A DNA stretch of 64,000 nucleotides, from NCBI RefSeq assembly GCF_014836615.1, contig NZ_JACSQN010000012.1, forward strand, positions 1 to 64,000, in the 5' to 3' direction. The stretch is from Sporosarcina quadrami (GTDB lineage Bacteria > Bacillota > Bacilli > Bacillales_A > Planococcaceae). A program made the position numbers and the translations under genes. The notes under the pieces are model-generated. The model was given only the letters and a program-made list of their open reading frames with translations, was not told the DNA's origin and did not search any database. Positions 50,916 through 59,727 of this stretch are shown here, piece by piece (position 1 is the stretch's first letter; each line of letters starts with the position of its first letter).

Positions 50916-51080
50916 TGTTGGTGAAAAATTATATACAGTTGTGTCAATGAAAAATAACATTGTCATCACTCTTTTTAATCGTATTTTAAACCGTACAGTC
51001 AATCATAGCACGTTAAAGAAAAGGTAGCAAGAAATTGAAAATGTACTATAAGTGGAATTTATCATGTACTATGGATATTA

Positions 51081-51109
51081 TTGCAAACGAATGACTAAAT
51101 CATTATAAT
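51081..51109 (+). promoter_or_regulatory. promoter of argH
   Basis: TTGCAA (51081-51086) and TATAAT (51104-51109) are exactly 17 bases apart, 43 bases before the argH start. Confidence 0.85.
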
Positions 51110-51151
51110 ACAATAAAGTGAATAAAAATACATATGAGAGGTTGATTATAT

Positions 51152-52474
51152 ATGAAGCTTTGGGGAGGACGTTTTTCAAGCCGTGCAGATGAAATAATGG
51201 AACAGTTCAATACATCATTACCGGTCGATTACCGATTGTACCAGGAGGATATTGCGGGTAGTTTGGCACATGTTACGATGCTTGTTTATAGTGATTTGTT
51301 AACGCCAGAAGAAGGCGATGTACTTGTAGAGGGATTGGAATCGATTCTACGCGATATTGAAATTGGTGATTTGCTAATTGAAGGAGATTATGAGGATATC
51401 CATTCATTTGTCGAAGTGCATTTGACAGAAAGAGTCGGTGAAGTAGGGAAAAAATTGCACACAGCGAGAAGCCGTAATGATCAAGTCGCGGTGGACATGC
51501 GTTTGTACGCGAAGAATAAAGCTGTCAATGTAATGGACGGTCTTCAGGTGCTGATCGATGCTTTAAGTGAAAAAGCGAAAGCGAATAATGTCATCATGCC
51601 CGGCTACACTCACTTGCAACGTGCACAAGTGGTCACGTTCGGACATCATCTCGGTGCTTATGTCCAAATGTTCACGCGTGATCGCAAGCGGGTCGGTAAT
51701 GCGCTGGAACTGCTGGATGAGAATCCATTGGGTTGCGGTGCGCTAGCGGGTACAACGCATGATATCGATCGGAATGTGACGACTGAACTGTTGCGCTTTG
51801 CGAAACCTGTCGACAACTTCCTTGATGGCGTAAGTGATCGGGATTATATGCTTGAACTCATGTCTGATTTCTCCATTATTATGATGCATTTAAGCCGTTT
51901 AAGTGAAGAATTGATTCTCTGGAGTAGCCAAGAATTTAAATTCATTACGATGGCGGATGCCTATTCGACAGGAAGCAGCATTATGCCTCAAAAGAAGAAT
52001 CCCGATGCGGCAGAATTGATTAGAGGGAAGACGGGTAGAGTATACGGTTCGTTATTTGCTTTACTTACAACATTAAAAGGTCTACCACTTACGTATAACA
52101 AAGATATGCAAGAAGATAAAGAGCAATTCTTCGATGCGCTCGATACTGTGCTCGACTGTATGGAAATTATGGCGAAAATGATCGATACACTTACTGTGAA
52201 TGCAGATAATATGAAAGCGGCCATCAAAGCGGGCTTTTTGAATGCCACTGAAGTTGCGGATTATTTAGTTAGTAAAGGTACAGCATTCCGTAATGCTCAT
52301 GAAATTGTCGGCAAGATCATTATTTATTGTGAAGCGGAAAGGAAAGCAATCGAGGATCTGACGGTTCAAGAGCTTGCTGCTTTCAGTCCGGATATTTCGG
52401 ATGATATATATGCATATATCGATTATGAAAATATATTGACGAAAGGCAATAAAGGACTGATGAAGGAAGTCTAA
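51152..52474 (+). CDS. argH: argininosuccinate lyase ArgH
   Basis: ArgH cleaves argininosuccinate to arginine and fumarate, the last step of arginine synthesis. The superfamily signature GSSIMPQKKNPD lies near residue 275, with HTARSRNDQVAVDMRL and GYTHLQRAQ in the N-terminal half. At 440 residues it is slightly shorter than most ArgH proteins (about 460), at the C-terminus. argG is not adjacent, unlike the usual argGH pair. The start follows GAGAGGTTG. Confidence 0.93.
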   Translation: MKLWGGRFSSRADEIMEQFNTSLPVDYRLYQEDIAGSLAHVTMLVYSDLLTPEEGDVLVEGLESILRDIEIGDLLIEGDYEDIHSFVEVHLTERVGEVGKKLHTARSRNDQVAVDMRLYAKNKAVNVMDGLQVLIDALSEKAKANNVIMPGYTHLQRAQVVTFGHHLGAYVQMFTRDRKRVGNALELLDENPLGCGALAGTTHDIDRNVTTELLRFAKPVDNFLDGVSDRDYMLELMSDFSIIMMHLSRLSEELILWSSQEFKFITMADAYSTGSSIMPQKKNPDAAELIRGKTGRVYGSLFALLTTLKGLPLTYNKDMQEDKEQFFDALDTVLDCMEIMAKMIDTLTVNADNMKAAIKAGFLNATEVADYLVSKGTAFRNAHEIVGKIIIYCEAERKAIEDLTVQELAAFSPDISDDIYAYIDYENILTKGNKGLMKEV

Positions 52475-52475
52475 T

Positions 52476-52516
52476 AAAACAGCCGAGAGGATATTAATCC
52501 ACTCGGCTGTTTTCAT
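52476..52516. terminator. bidirectional terminator after argH
   Basis: AAAACAGCCGAG pairs with CTCGGCTGTTTT, with T-rich tails on both sides. Confidence 0.9.
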
Positions 52517-54069
52517 TTTTTCCGTATCGTATAGTCAATCGTCAAAAACGGAAACAAGAAAATCCGCATTGTATGTTTTGCCGACAGCCTTCCATCGGAT
52601 TCTTCTCTTACGAGGAAGTTTTCCTCTATAGGCAGCTTGAAATAAGTTCCCCATCTGAAAGATAAATAAGTGCCAGCGTCAGATTCAACATTGCTTTTTT
52701 GGCTAGTCAGTTGCAAGTCCTCTCCGATTTTATTCAACTCGAGAACACCTGTCATCGTCGAAAAAGGAAGTGGCAAGGCGATATTCATGAAGCTTCTCCC
52801 AAACTCGTTCTGATGATGTGAATAGAGGGCAAGGAAGGTTAACCTGTCCCCGATTTTACGTACCCAGGCACGGGTGTTTTTCCGTCGATCCTGTTGATCG
52901 AGCATGAGAATGTCCCCAGTCATTTCAACTTCTCTGGAGTGCAGTGGCAAGTTAATCTGCTCCGTTTTTCGACTGATTAATGAATAGATAAACGCAAACG
53001 GCAAAAAACAACGATGCCATCGGACTGAGGCGTGCAGGCGGTAATCCATCGTGTTTTCATAGAAATCGGATACGGCAGGGGATACGTGTTTGATATTGTA
53101 CAACTCCATGTCATCAACGAGTCCGTGATGCTGTCCTACTTTTCCGAGACTAGTAACAGATTGCTTCCCTCTAATTTGACTTATCGGGAATGTGGGCAAC
53201 TGGAACACAGGAATAGGGACGGACAATGACCATCCTACAATGCCGAAAAGAGCAAATACAACGCAGTTCAGGAAACCATGGAAACGGAGCATGAAATCAA
53301 TCGTAATAGAAGTCAGCCCAAATCCGTTGCCGAGCACATATAAAAGCGAGAATGCAATCGTCACGGCAAGAGAGGTGAATGATAGGACGACAAACGATTT
53401 CTGCAATCGATTTGCAAATGTGGTGCGCCAAGAGGCCATTATAATACCTGCTAATCCGACGATATATAATAGAACTGAAAATAGTTCAATCCACCTGGAA
53501 AACGTGATTCCGATGGCAACAATCATCGGAGCAATTAGCAGTAATCCACTGTAAAAATTATAAGAACGAGGTTTGGATAGCCTGCCTAAAAAGCCGATGA
53601 AAAGCGGCAGCAGAAATGCAGAGTAGTGGAAGTGGATGGCGGTCAGCCATGTCAGCAATGGTGTAAAACCTGTGTCAATATCCGCTACGTATGCAAAATA
53701 CCATGCCCCTCCAAGAGCGATATACATCATGGCAAGATCGATCGCAAACTCTTCTATATTTGTGAACCCTCTTTTTAAGAAACGCGTCAATCCGAGCAAA
53801 GCGATACAAATTGTGAATGCAAAATAGATAGATGCAAAGAAGACGGGAAACAAGTTTGTTGTCTGCAACAGCGCAATGGACAAATAGGCAGGAATCGAAA
53901 AGTAATAATAGTATTTTGAAAGCCATTCAGTCCGCTGCATCACCATTTTCAATGCAATAGGTACATAGACAATCTGGGCGACTGTCAATAATAGATAAGG
54001 CCACGGATTTTCAGCGAATAGGGCAATGATCAAAAATAATACCAAATGAATAAAGGCGAATTTACGCAT
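52513..54069 (-). CDS. yndJ: YndJ-family membrane protein
   Basis: The 518-residue protein has about ten membrane spans in its first 290 residues, then a soluble domain of about 220 residues (HVSPAVSDFYENTMDYRLHA, EVEMTGDILMLDQQ, LFPFLTIDYTIRKK at the end). This matches B. subtilis YndJ in layout. ATG 54069 is 9 bases after AAGGAGAG; the ATG at 54090 overlaps that site. It overlaps the DUF4166 gene by 8 bases, the third gene of a three-gene operon. Its function is unknown. Confidence 0.82.
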   Translation of the reverse strand: MRKFAFIHLVLFLIIALFAENPWPYLLLTVAQIVYVPIALKMVMQRTEWLSKYYYYFSIPAYLSIALLQTTNLFPVFFASIYFAFTICIALLGLTRFLKRGFTNIEEFAIDLAMMYIALGGAWYFAYVADIDTGFTPLLTWLTAIHFHYSAFLLPLFIGFLGRLSKPRSYNFYSGLLLIAPMIVAIGITFSRWIELFSVLLYIVGLAGIIMASWRTTFANRLQKSFVVLSFTSLAVTIAFSLLYVLGNGFGLTSITIDFMLRFHGFLNCVVFALFGIVGWSLSVPIPVFQLPTFPISQIRGKQSVTSLGKVGQHHGLVDDMELYNIKHVSPAVSDFYENTMDYRLHASVRWHRCFLPFAFIYSLISRKTEQINLPLHSREVEMTGDILMLDQQDRRKNTRAWVRKIGDRLTFLALYSHHQNEFGRSFMNIALPLPFSTMTGVLELNKIGEDLQLTSQKSNVESDAGTYLSFRWGTYFKLPIEENFLVREESDGRLSAKHTMRIFLFPFLTIDYTIRKK

Positions 54070-54670
54070 CTTGGACAAACTCTCCTTCATACGAAAAAAT
54101 AGGTCCGATCAATGGGTTTCTGACGCTTACATGTATGCGGTATACGTCCTTCATCTCATCATACCGTTCTGAGATGGTCGCAAGCCCATGTAAAATCTTC
54201 GGGAGTGGAAGTTCAATCTTTCCTAGAACTAGGCGTTGATGCAATGAGTGGATTGTAATTGCACCGTCGATGGAAACGTCAAATGCCAAGTCGGAGTAAA
54301 TCAAAGCGGGTTCCCCAAGATAGTCTTTGATAACTGAACGGTTGGAATCCATACTCATCAATGCATTAAAATAGCGTTTTTTGGATCCAAAGTAAAAGAC
54401 CCGTTCCCAGTGCACTTGCTGTTCTCCATGTAATCCCATCATGGCTTCGTTCTTAATCGTAAAAGGAATAGCACTACCCCTTTCAGGAAACAGCAGTTTC
54501 CAATGGACACCGAGCTTAAAAATCGGGTACAGCCATGCTGGACCACCTTTGATTGTCTTCATCGTACCAGAGGCTTTAAACGGTTTACCTTCTTCAATTG
54601 CATACCGTTTCTGAAGCATCGGATGCAAGCGATAGAAGTCATCACCAAGCACTTTCTCATAAATGGACAT
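54062..54670 (-). CDS. DUF4166-domain protein
   Basis: The 202-residue protein begins MSIYEKVLGDDFYRLHPMLQ, a DUF4166 hallmark, followed by WLYPIFKLGVHWKLLFPERG and a strand-rich C-terminal half (HVSVRNPLIGPIFSYEGEF). ATG 54670 follows AAAGGTGATT. It is the middle gene of the DoxX-DUF4166-YndJ operon and overlaps both neighbours by a few bases or lies within 10 bases. The biochemical role is unknown. Confidence 0.85.
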   Translation of the reverse strand: MSIYEKVLGDDFYRLHPMLQKRYAIEEGKPFKASGTMKTIKGGPAWLYPIFKLGVHWKLLFPERGSAIPFTIKNEAMMGLHGEQQVHWERVFYFGSKKRYFNALMSMDSNRSVIKDYLGEPALIYSDLAFDVSIDGAITIHSLHQRLVLGKIELPLPKILHGLATISERYDEMKDVYRIHVSVRNPLIGPIFSYEGEFVQDA

Positions 54671-54678
54671 GAATTGAA

Positions 54679-55575
54679 TCACCTTTTCCTTTTACAACTT
54701 TTTGCTGTTGGTGCATCTCCACTGCTGAAATACCCAATCAATGATAATGCAATTAAAGAAAGATTGAACATAACAGGATTAAAAGGATGCATTGCTGTCT
54801 CCGGTACTGAAACAATCGCTGCAACTGTGAGGAGTGGGAAAACAACAAGTTGAAACGCAAATAGATGCTTCTTGCGTTTGTAAACTAGCCAAAACAGACC
54901 GAACAGTATTTCAGCGATCCCTATGCCAATGACGATTGCTGTTGCATGGTTTCCAGGTATTGCACTTTGAACCATTGCAAGTTCTTCGGGATGTCTTGCG
55001 ATAATTTTCGGTATGAGTCCTTGATAGATCCACACTAATGAAAAAAGCATAGCGAGTCCATATGTAATGAAAAACCGTAAATATTGTGACCTGGGTGCTT
55101 CATCCTTTTCAAGCCATCTTTTTAGGACATCGAAACTCAAGGCAGTTGCCCAACCCATCAGGGGGCGGAAAACAATAGCGTCAGCAAACTTGCCGACACC
55201 AGAAAAATTCGGCTTGTAATCATATTGTGTCAGGAATTTAACGCCTCGATCTTGCGGGATATACTTCCAATAACCTTTTCCTTCTTTAATTGGGGAAAAC
55301 CATTGATCTGTTCCGAAATGGAGGGAAGAGGAAAGAGGACCGCTCGCTTCGCTTCTTGTACCGACACTTTTCCCCCAGCCCTTGACTGTTATAAATGGTG
55401 CAACTTTGCGAATATAGGTAAACTTTTGCGGTTCACCTTCTTTTTTAGGCAAGTAATGAATGGATGAAAATCGTAAATCCCACTGGGCATGCAAATCGGG
55501 TTGCTGGGAGGCATCCCAGATATCCTCCATTTCAGTATCGATATCTATTTCAACATAAATTGGTCTTGTTTTCAT
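54679..55575 (-). CDS. SRPBCC domain fused to a DoxX-like membrane domain
   Basis: Residues 1-150 form a START/SRPBCC-like domain (RPIYVEIDIDTEMEDIWDAS, ASGPLSSSLHFGTDQWFSPI). Residues 165-295 contain four membrane spans of DoxX-like type (FFITYGLAMLFSLVWIYQGL, GIGIAEILFGLFWLVY). ATG 55575 follows GAGGTGG; an ATG seven codons upstream has no site. First gene of the operon. A lipid- or quinone-linked role could be imagined but is not supported by direct evidence. Confidence 0.83.
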   Translation of the reverse strand: MKTRPIYVEIDIDTEMEDIWDASQQPDLHAQWDLRFSSIHYLPKKEGEPQKFTYIRKVAPFITVKGWGKSVGTRSEASGPLSSSLHFGTDQWFSPIKEGKGYWKYIPQDRGVKFLTQYDYKPNFSGVGKFADAIVFRPLMGWATALSFDVLKRWLEKDEAPRSQYLRFFITYGLAMLFSLVWIYQGLIPKIIARHPEELAMVQSAIPGNHATAIVIGIGIAEILFGLFWLVYKRKKHLFAFQLVVFPLLTVAAIVSVPETAMHPFNPVMFNLSLIALSLIGYFSSGDAPTAKSCKRKR

Positions 55576-55692
55576 TGAAATCCACCTCATTGACATGACG
55601 TTTTTGGAAAATGAAAGTTACCGTCGGAAATTGCTCATCTTATACACTGGAACCATACCCTGAATAGAAATGAAAAACCTATATTCAATTAA

Positions 55693-55722
55693 GAAAAAAA
55701 GGAGCATGATCTGCTCCTTTTT
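55693..55722. terminator. terminator after fabI
   Basis: AAAAAAGGAGC pairs with GCTCCTTTTTT. It abuts the fabI stop on the minus strand. Confidence 0.9.
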
Positions 55723-56502
55723 TCATCCCATTATATGATAGCCCGCATCAACGTAAATAACTTCACCGGTTACACCGCTGGATAGATCGCTTAACATTAC
55801 AATGGACATTTTAGCGACTTCCTCATTTGTGATATTGCGCTTTAAAGGTGCTTTTTCTTCAATCTGGCTCAAAATTGTATTGAAGGATGGTACTCCTTTA
55901 GCAGATAAAGTACGAACAGCACCCGCAGAAACCGCATTTACTCGGATTCCTTGTTTACCAAGATCGTTTGCCAAATATCGCATGGATGCTTCGAGTGCTG
56001 CTTTTGCAACGCCCATTACATTGTAGCCGTCAAGTACACGTTCAGCACCGAGATAACTCATTGTGATGATTGAACCGCCTTCCGTCATATAAGGACGTGC
56101 TTCCCGAGCTGTAGCAACAAGTGAATAAGCACTTGTATCTTGTGCAAATGCATAGCCGCTTCTCGACGTCTCAACGAAATCATTCTTCAAATCTTCTGCA
56201 TGTGCAAATGCAACGGAGTGAACGACACCGTGAATTGCTCCTAGTGTTTCACCGATTTGTGAAAATGCATTTTTAATGCTTTCATCTTCATTAACATCAC
56301 ATTGGACAATCATTTTTGCTTCCAATTCATTTTTCTCTAGTGCTTTTTCAAGCTTTACAAGAGAACGTTCTTTGCGATAAGTGAAAATGACGTTTGCTCC
56401 GACGTCAAAAAGTGACTTTGCTACTCCCCAAGCGATACTACGCTCGTTTGCCACACCCATGACGACGATATTTTTGCCTTTAAGTTTCAATAAATCTTCC
56501 AT
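55723..56502 (-). CDS. fabI: enoyl-[acyl-carrier-protein] reductase (NADH) FabI
   Basis: FabI reduces the enoyl-ACP in the last step of each fatty-acid elongation cycle. The 259-residue protein has the SDR nucleotide motif VMGVANERSIAWGVAKSL, then SVAFAHAEDLKND, and the catalytic Tyr and Lys in YNVMGVAKAALEA with the FabI-type Y-x6-K spacing. AGGAGG precedes the ATG. A FapR box upstream links expression to malonyl-CoA. Confidence 0.95.
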   Translation of the reverse strand: MEDLLKLKGKNIVVMGVANERSIAWGVAKSLFDVGANVIFTYRKERSLVKLEKALEKNELEAKMIVQCDVNEDESIKNAFSQIGETLGAIHGVVHSVAFAHAEDLKNDFVETSRSGYAFAQDTSAYSLVATAREARPYMTEGGSIITMSYLGAERVLDGYNVMGVAKAALEASMRYLANDLGKQGIRVNAVSAGAVRTLSAKGVPSFNTILSQIEEKAPLKRNITNEEVAKMSIVMLSDLSSGVTGEVIYVDAGYHIMG

Positions 56503-56540
56503 AATAACCTCCTGAGCCGGTAAAAAATCTATTACCTAAT

Positions 56541-56560
56541 ATTAGTACCAGATGATAAAT
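56541..56560. promoter_or_regulatory. FapR operator of fabI
   Basis: ATTAGTACCAGATGATAAAT closely matches the FapR site (TTAGTACCTGATACTAA and variants). On the minus strand a TATAAT box lies just upstream (about 56563-56568), so FapR would block transcription from that promoter when malonyl-CoA is low. Confidence 0.82.
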
Positions 56561-56638
56561 GAATTATACCATACTAATCATCTTTTCAAAACTACTAAAG
56601 AAGTTAGCATATAAAGTAGTTGAAAATAAATCTATTAA

Positions 56639-56652
56639 TTTATAAAAATGCA
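56639..56652. promoter_or_regulatory. ARG box (AhrC/ArgR site) of argCJBD
   Basis: TTTATAAAAATGCA matches 13 of 14 positions of the ARG box pattern TGNATWWWWATNCA and lies directly before the -35 box of argC. Confidence 0.7.
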
Positions 56653-56653
56653 G

Positions 56654-56682
56654 TTGACTTTATATTTATACATACGTATACT
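56654..56682 (+). promoter_or_regulatory. promoter of argCJBD
   Basis: TTGACT (56654-56659) and TATACT (56677-56682) have a 17-base spacer. The start codon of argC is 28 bases further on. Confidence 0.85.
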
Positions 56683-56710
56683 ATTCCTAATGATAAAAGG
56701 GGTGGCAGTC

Positions 56711-57745
56711 ATGAAGGTAGGAATCATAGGTGCTTCAGGATATGGAGGACTTGAACTTGTCCGTTTATTGCATAACCATCGAGAAGTAGAACATATCGAT
56801 TTATACAGTTCGTCAGAAGAGGGGACCCAGTTTTCCAGTAAATTTCCCCACTTGTCGAAATTATACGACCGGCCACTCAAACAAATTGAAGAGGTTCATT
56901 TGAAAGCTCTTGATGTCATTTTTGCAAGTACACCTGCAGGCGTCACAACGGAAATTTTTCCCCCACTTATCGGAAATGGACCGCGACTAATAGACTTAGC
57001 AGGTGACTTTCGGTTAAAAGATCCAGATGTATATGCACATTGGTATGGGAAGAGCCCGCCTCCGAGTGGAGCAATAGCAGAAAGTGCATATGGATTGACC
57101 GAGTGGAATAGAGATAGTATCCGGCGAGCGCAACTTATTGCGAATCCGGGGTGCTATCCTACAGCGACACTACTGTCATTATTACCACTCGTAAAAGAGC
57201 GGCTCATCGATGCATCGCAACTTATCATAGATGCAAAAAGTGGTGTGTCAGGAGCGGGGAATACACCTGGCCGGATGACGCATTTCAGCGAAACAAATGA
57301 AAATCTCTCTATTTATAAAATTCATGAGCACCAGCATATACCAGAAATCGAACAGGGAATTAGCCTTTTCAGTAATGAAAAAGTAGCAGTGACATTTACT
57401 ACCCATCTCATTCCAATGACTAGAGGAATCATGATAACGAGTTATGCACCTCTCAAAAGTAATGTCACCGAACAACATTTAATCGAATGTCTGAAAGAGA
57501 AATATGCACATAGTCCATTCATAAGAATCGTAACCGAAACGGCGAAATTTTGTACAAAGCAAGTGTACGGTTCTAACTTCTGCGATATCCATGTGAAGGT
57601 GGATCCGCGTACTAATCGGGCGACGATTGTTTCAGTCATAGACAATGTCGTTAAAGGAGCAGCGGGGCAAGCGATTCAAAACATGAACGTGCAATTTGGA
57701 CTCGATGAAACAACAGGTCTAACACAAGTTCCGTTATTCATATAA
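56711..57745 (+). CDS. argC: N-acetyl-gamma-glutamyl-phosphate reductase ArgC
   Basis: ArgC reduces acetylglutamyl phosphate to the semialdehyde. The 344-residue protein starts MKVGIIGASGYGGLELVRLL (NADP-binding) and has the catalytic Cys in ANPGCYPTATLLSL. ATG 56711 follows AAAGGGGTGG; the frame is open 21 codons further, through the promoter. First gene of argCJBD. Confidence 0.95.
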   Translation: MKVGIIGASGYGGLELVRLLHNHREVEHIDLYSSSEEGTQFSSKFPHLSKLYDRPLKQIEEVHLKALDVIFASTPAGVTTEIFPPLIGNGPRLIDLAGDFRLKDPDVYAHWYGKSPPPSGAIAESAYGLTEWNRDSIRRAQLIANPGCYPTATLLSLLPLVKERLIDASQLIIDAKSGVSGAGNTPGRMTHFSETNENLSIYKIHEHQHIPEIEQGISLFSNEKVAVTFTTHLIPMTRGIMITSYAPLKSNVTEQHLIECLKEKYAHSPFIRIVTETAKFCTKQVYGSNFCDIHVKVDPRTNRATIVSVIDNVVKGAAGQAIQNMNVQFGLDETTGLTQVPLFI

Positions 57746-57758
57746 AGGGGGAAAAAAT

Positions 57759-58985
57759 ATGGCAGTCGCTGTTCAGCAACTCAAACGTATTTCAGGAAAT
57801 AATATTGTGACACCAAAAGGGTATAAAGCTGTTGGCATCCATTGCGGACTGAAACATAAAAAATATGATCTCGCGGTATTAATTAGTGAAGTGCCGGCAA
57901 GTGTTGCGGGTGTCTTTACGACAAATGCCATTCAGGCGGCTCCGTTACTTGTAACGAAAGAAGTTGTGAAAGAGAACGGGAAAATGCAGGCAATTATTAT
58001 CAACTCAGGAAATGCTAATGCTTGTACAGGGGCACAAGGCATGGCGGATGCTTTAATGATGCAACAGAAAACGGCAGAGAAATTCGGACTCGCACAAGAG
58101 TTAGTCGGGGTTGCCTCTACTGGAGTCATTGGTGAGAAGATGAAGATGGTGCCAATACTTAATGGAATTGAAAAGTTGAAGCCAGAAGCAAGTCTTGAAG
58201 GTTCAATTCAGTTTTCACAAGCGATTTTAACGACGGATACAGTTACGAAAAATACTGCCTATAAAACTGTAGTTGATAGCAAGGAAGTAATTATTGCTGG
58301 CACCGCGAAAGGATCAGGAATGATTGAACCGAATATGGCAACGATGCTCGGTTTTATCACGACAGATGCTCACATTGAATCTGCTCACTTGCAGCAAGCG
58401 TTGAAAGAAGTGACAGAAGTCACATTCAATTCGATCACAGTTGACGGTGATACATCGACGAATGATATGGTGCTTGTGCTGGCTAACGGGCTTGCCGGCA
58501 ATGAACCATTAACACCCTCTCATCCCGACTGGGCTACATTTGTCAAAGCACTTCATACAGTTGCGCAAGATTTGGCGAAAATGATTGCTAAAGACGGAGA
58601 AGGGGCGACAAAACTTATAGAAGTAGAAGTGGACGGAGCGTTGTCTGACAGTGAAGCACGGAAAATCGCCAAAACAGTTGTGGGATCGCCATTAGTGAAA
58701 ACGGCTGTTTTCGGTTGTGATGCAAACTGGGGCCGTGTCATTGCGGCTGTTGGATATAGCGGAGCATCTGTTGACCCAAATGGAATAACAATAAAAATAG
58801 GTGAAACAGTCGTTGTAACGAACGGAGAACCTGCACAATTTTCCGAAGACCTCCTCATGCAGTATTTAAAGCAGCCCGAAGTGAGAATCCATGTGCATCT
58901 GAACGTAGGAAGTGGCCAAGGATTAGCATGGGGGTGTGATCTGACATATGACTATGTCCAAATCAATGCAACATATCGATCATAA
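57759..58985 (+). CDS. argJ: bifunctional glutamate N-acetyltransferase / amino-acid N-acetyltransferase ArgJ
   Basis: ArgJ recycles the acetyl group from acetylornithine to glutamate and, in bifunctional forms, also makes acetylglutamate from acetyl-CoA. The self-cleavage site is in KGSGMIEPNMATMLGF, where Thr after MA becomes the nucleophile of the beta chain. NSGNANACTGAQG and FGCDANWGR are further family motifs. The 408-residue length is normal. It overlaps argB by 38 bases. Confidence 0.95.
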   Translation: MAVAVQQLKRISGNNIVTPKGYKAVGIHCGLKHKKYDLAVLISEVPASVAGVFTTNAIQAAPLLVTKEVVKENGKMQAIIINSGNANACTGAQGMADALMMQQKTAEKFGLAQELVGVASTGVIGEKMKMVPILNGIEKLKPEASLEGSIQFSQAILTTDTVTKNTAYKTVVDSKEVIIAGTAKGSGMIEPNMATMLGFITTDAHIESAHLQQALKEVTEVTFNSITVDGDTSTNDMVLVLANGLAGNEPLTPSHPDWATFVKALHTVAQDLAKMIAKDGEGATKLIEVEVDGALSDSEARKIAKTVVGSPLVKTAVFGCDANWGRVIAAVGYSGASVDPNGITIKIGETVVVTNGEPAQFSEDLLMQYLKQPEVRIHVHLNVGSGQGLAWGCDLTYDYVQINATYRS

Positions 58986-59727
58986 ACGGACCGTCATCAA
59001 ATTGGGCGGCAGTATGCTGTCAGGTTTGAGCGATGTGTTTTTTTCGAAATTCGTCCAATTGCAAAAGGAAGGTCATGAGCTTGTCATCGTCCATGGCGGA
59101 GGGCCGTTCATAAATAGTGCGCTAATTGAAAAAGGTATCAAATCACATATTGACGAAGGTATCCGGGTCACCTGTGAGAAATCGATGGAAATCGTGAAGA
59201 GTGTGTTAATTGGTAAAGTGAATACGTCTCTCGTCCATCAATTAAATGATAAAGGAATCAAGGCGATTGGCCTGAATGGATTTGACGGGAATTTATTACC
59301 TTGTACGGTGCTAAATGAGGAGCGGTTTGGCTTCGTTGGAAAAATTACGAAAGTAAATGAAGAAGTGTTAGTCAGTCTACTCGAAGCAGGACTAGTGCCC
59401 GTCGTTTCATGCATCGGTTCAACTCAATGTGGCACAGCGCTCAATATAAATGCAGACACCGTAGCAAGTGAAATTGCATTGGCACTTCGCGCAAACAGCC
59501 TGATACTCGTGACAGATACGCCAGGTATCCAAGTTGGTAATGAAATGCAGCAGAATGCGTCTCCGGCTTCAATTGAACAGTGGATAGTAGAAGGAGAAAT
59601 ATACGGAGGCATGATTCCGAAAGTGAATGCTGCGCTTGCGTGTTTACATGCAGGTATTCCGCAAGTCCATATCGCTGATCAACATTTAAATGGAACAGTT
59701 ATCGGGTTCGAGGAGGCGCTTATTTGA
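58948..59727 (+). CDS. argB: acetylglutamate kinase ArgB
   Basis: ArgB phosphorylates N-acetylglutamate. Family segments are VIKLGGSML, VHGGGPFINSALIEKG, GLNGFDGNLL and NINADTVASEIALAL. Three in-frame ATGs (58948, 58954, 58966) lie within the end of argJ. I keep the first because GGGGGTG is 11 bases upstream, but the others are possible. The stop overlaps the argD start. Confidence 0.93.
   Translation: MTMSKSMQHIDHKRTVIKLGGSMLSGLSDVFFSKFVQLQKEGHELVIVHGGGPFINSALIEKGIKSHIDEGIRVTCEKSMEIVKSVLIGKVNTSLVHQLNDKGIKAIGLNGFDGNLLPCTVLNEERFGFVGKITKVNEEVLVSLLEAGLVPVVSCIGSTQCGTALNINADTVASEIALALRANSLILVTDTPGIQVGNEMQQNASPASIEQWIVEGEIYGGMIPKVNAALACLHAGIPQVHIADQHLNGTVIGFEEALI

Noticed and set aside
50916..51080. 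Manganese riboswitch upstream of the CDF gene
   Set aside because: The conserved loops of the yybP-ykoY aptamer could not be found on the minus strand.
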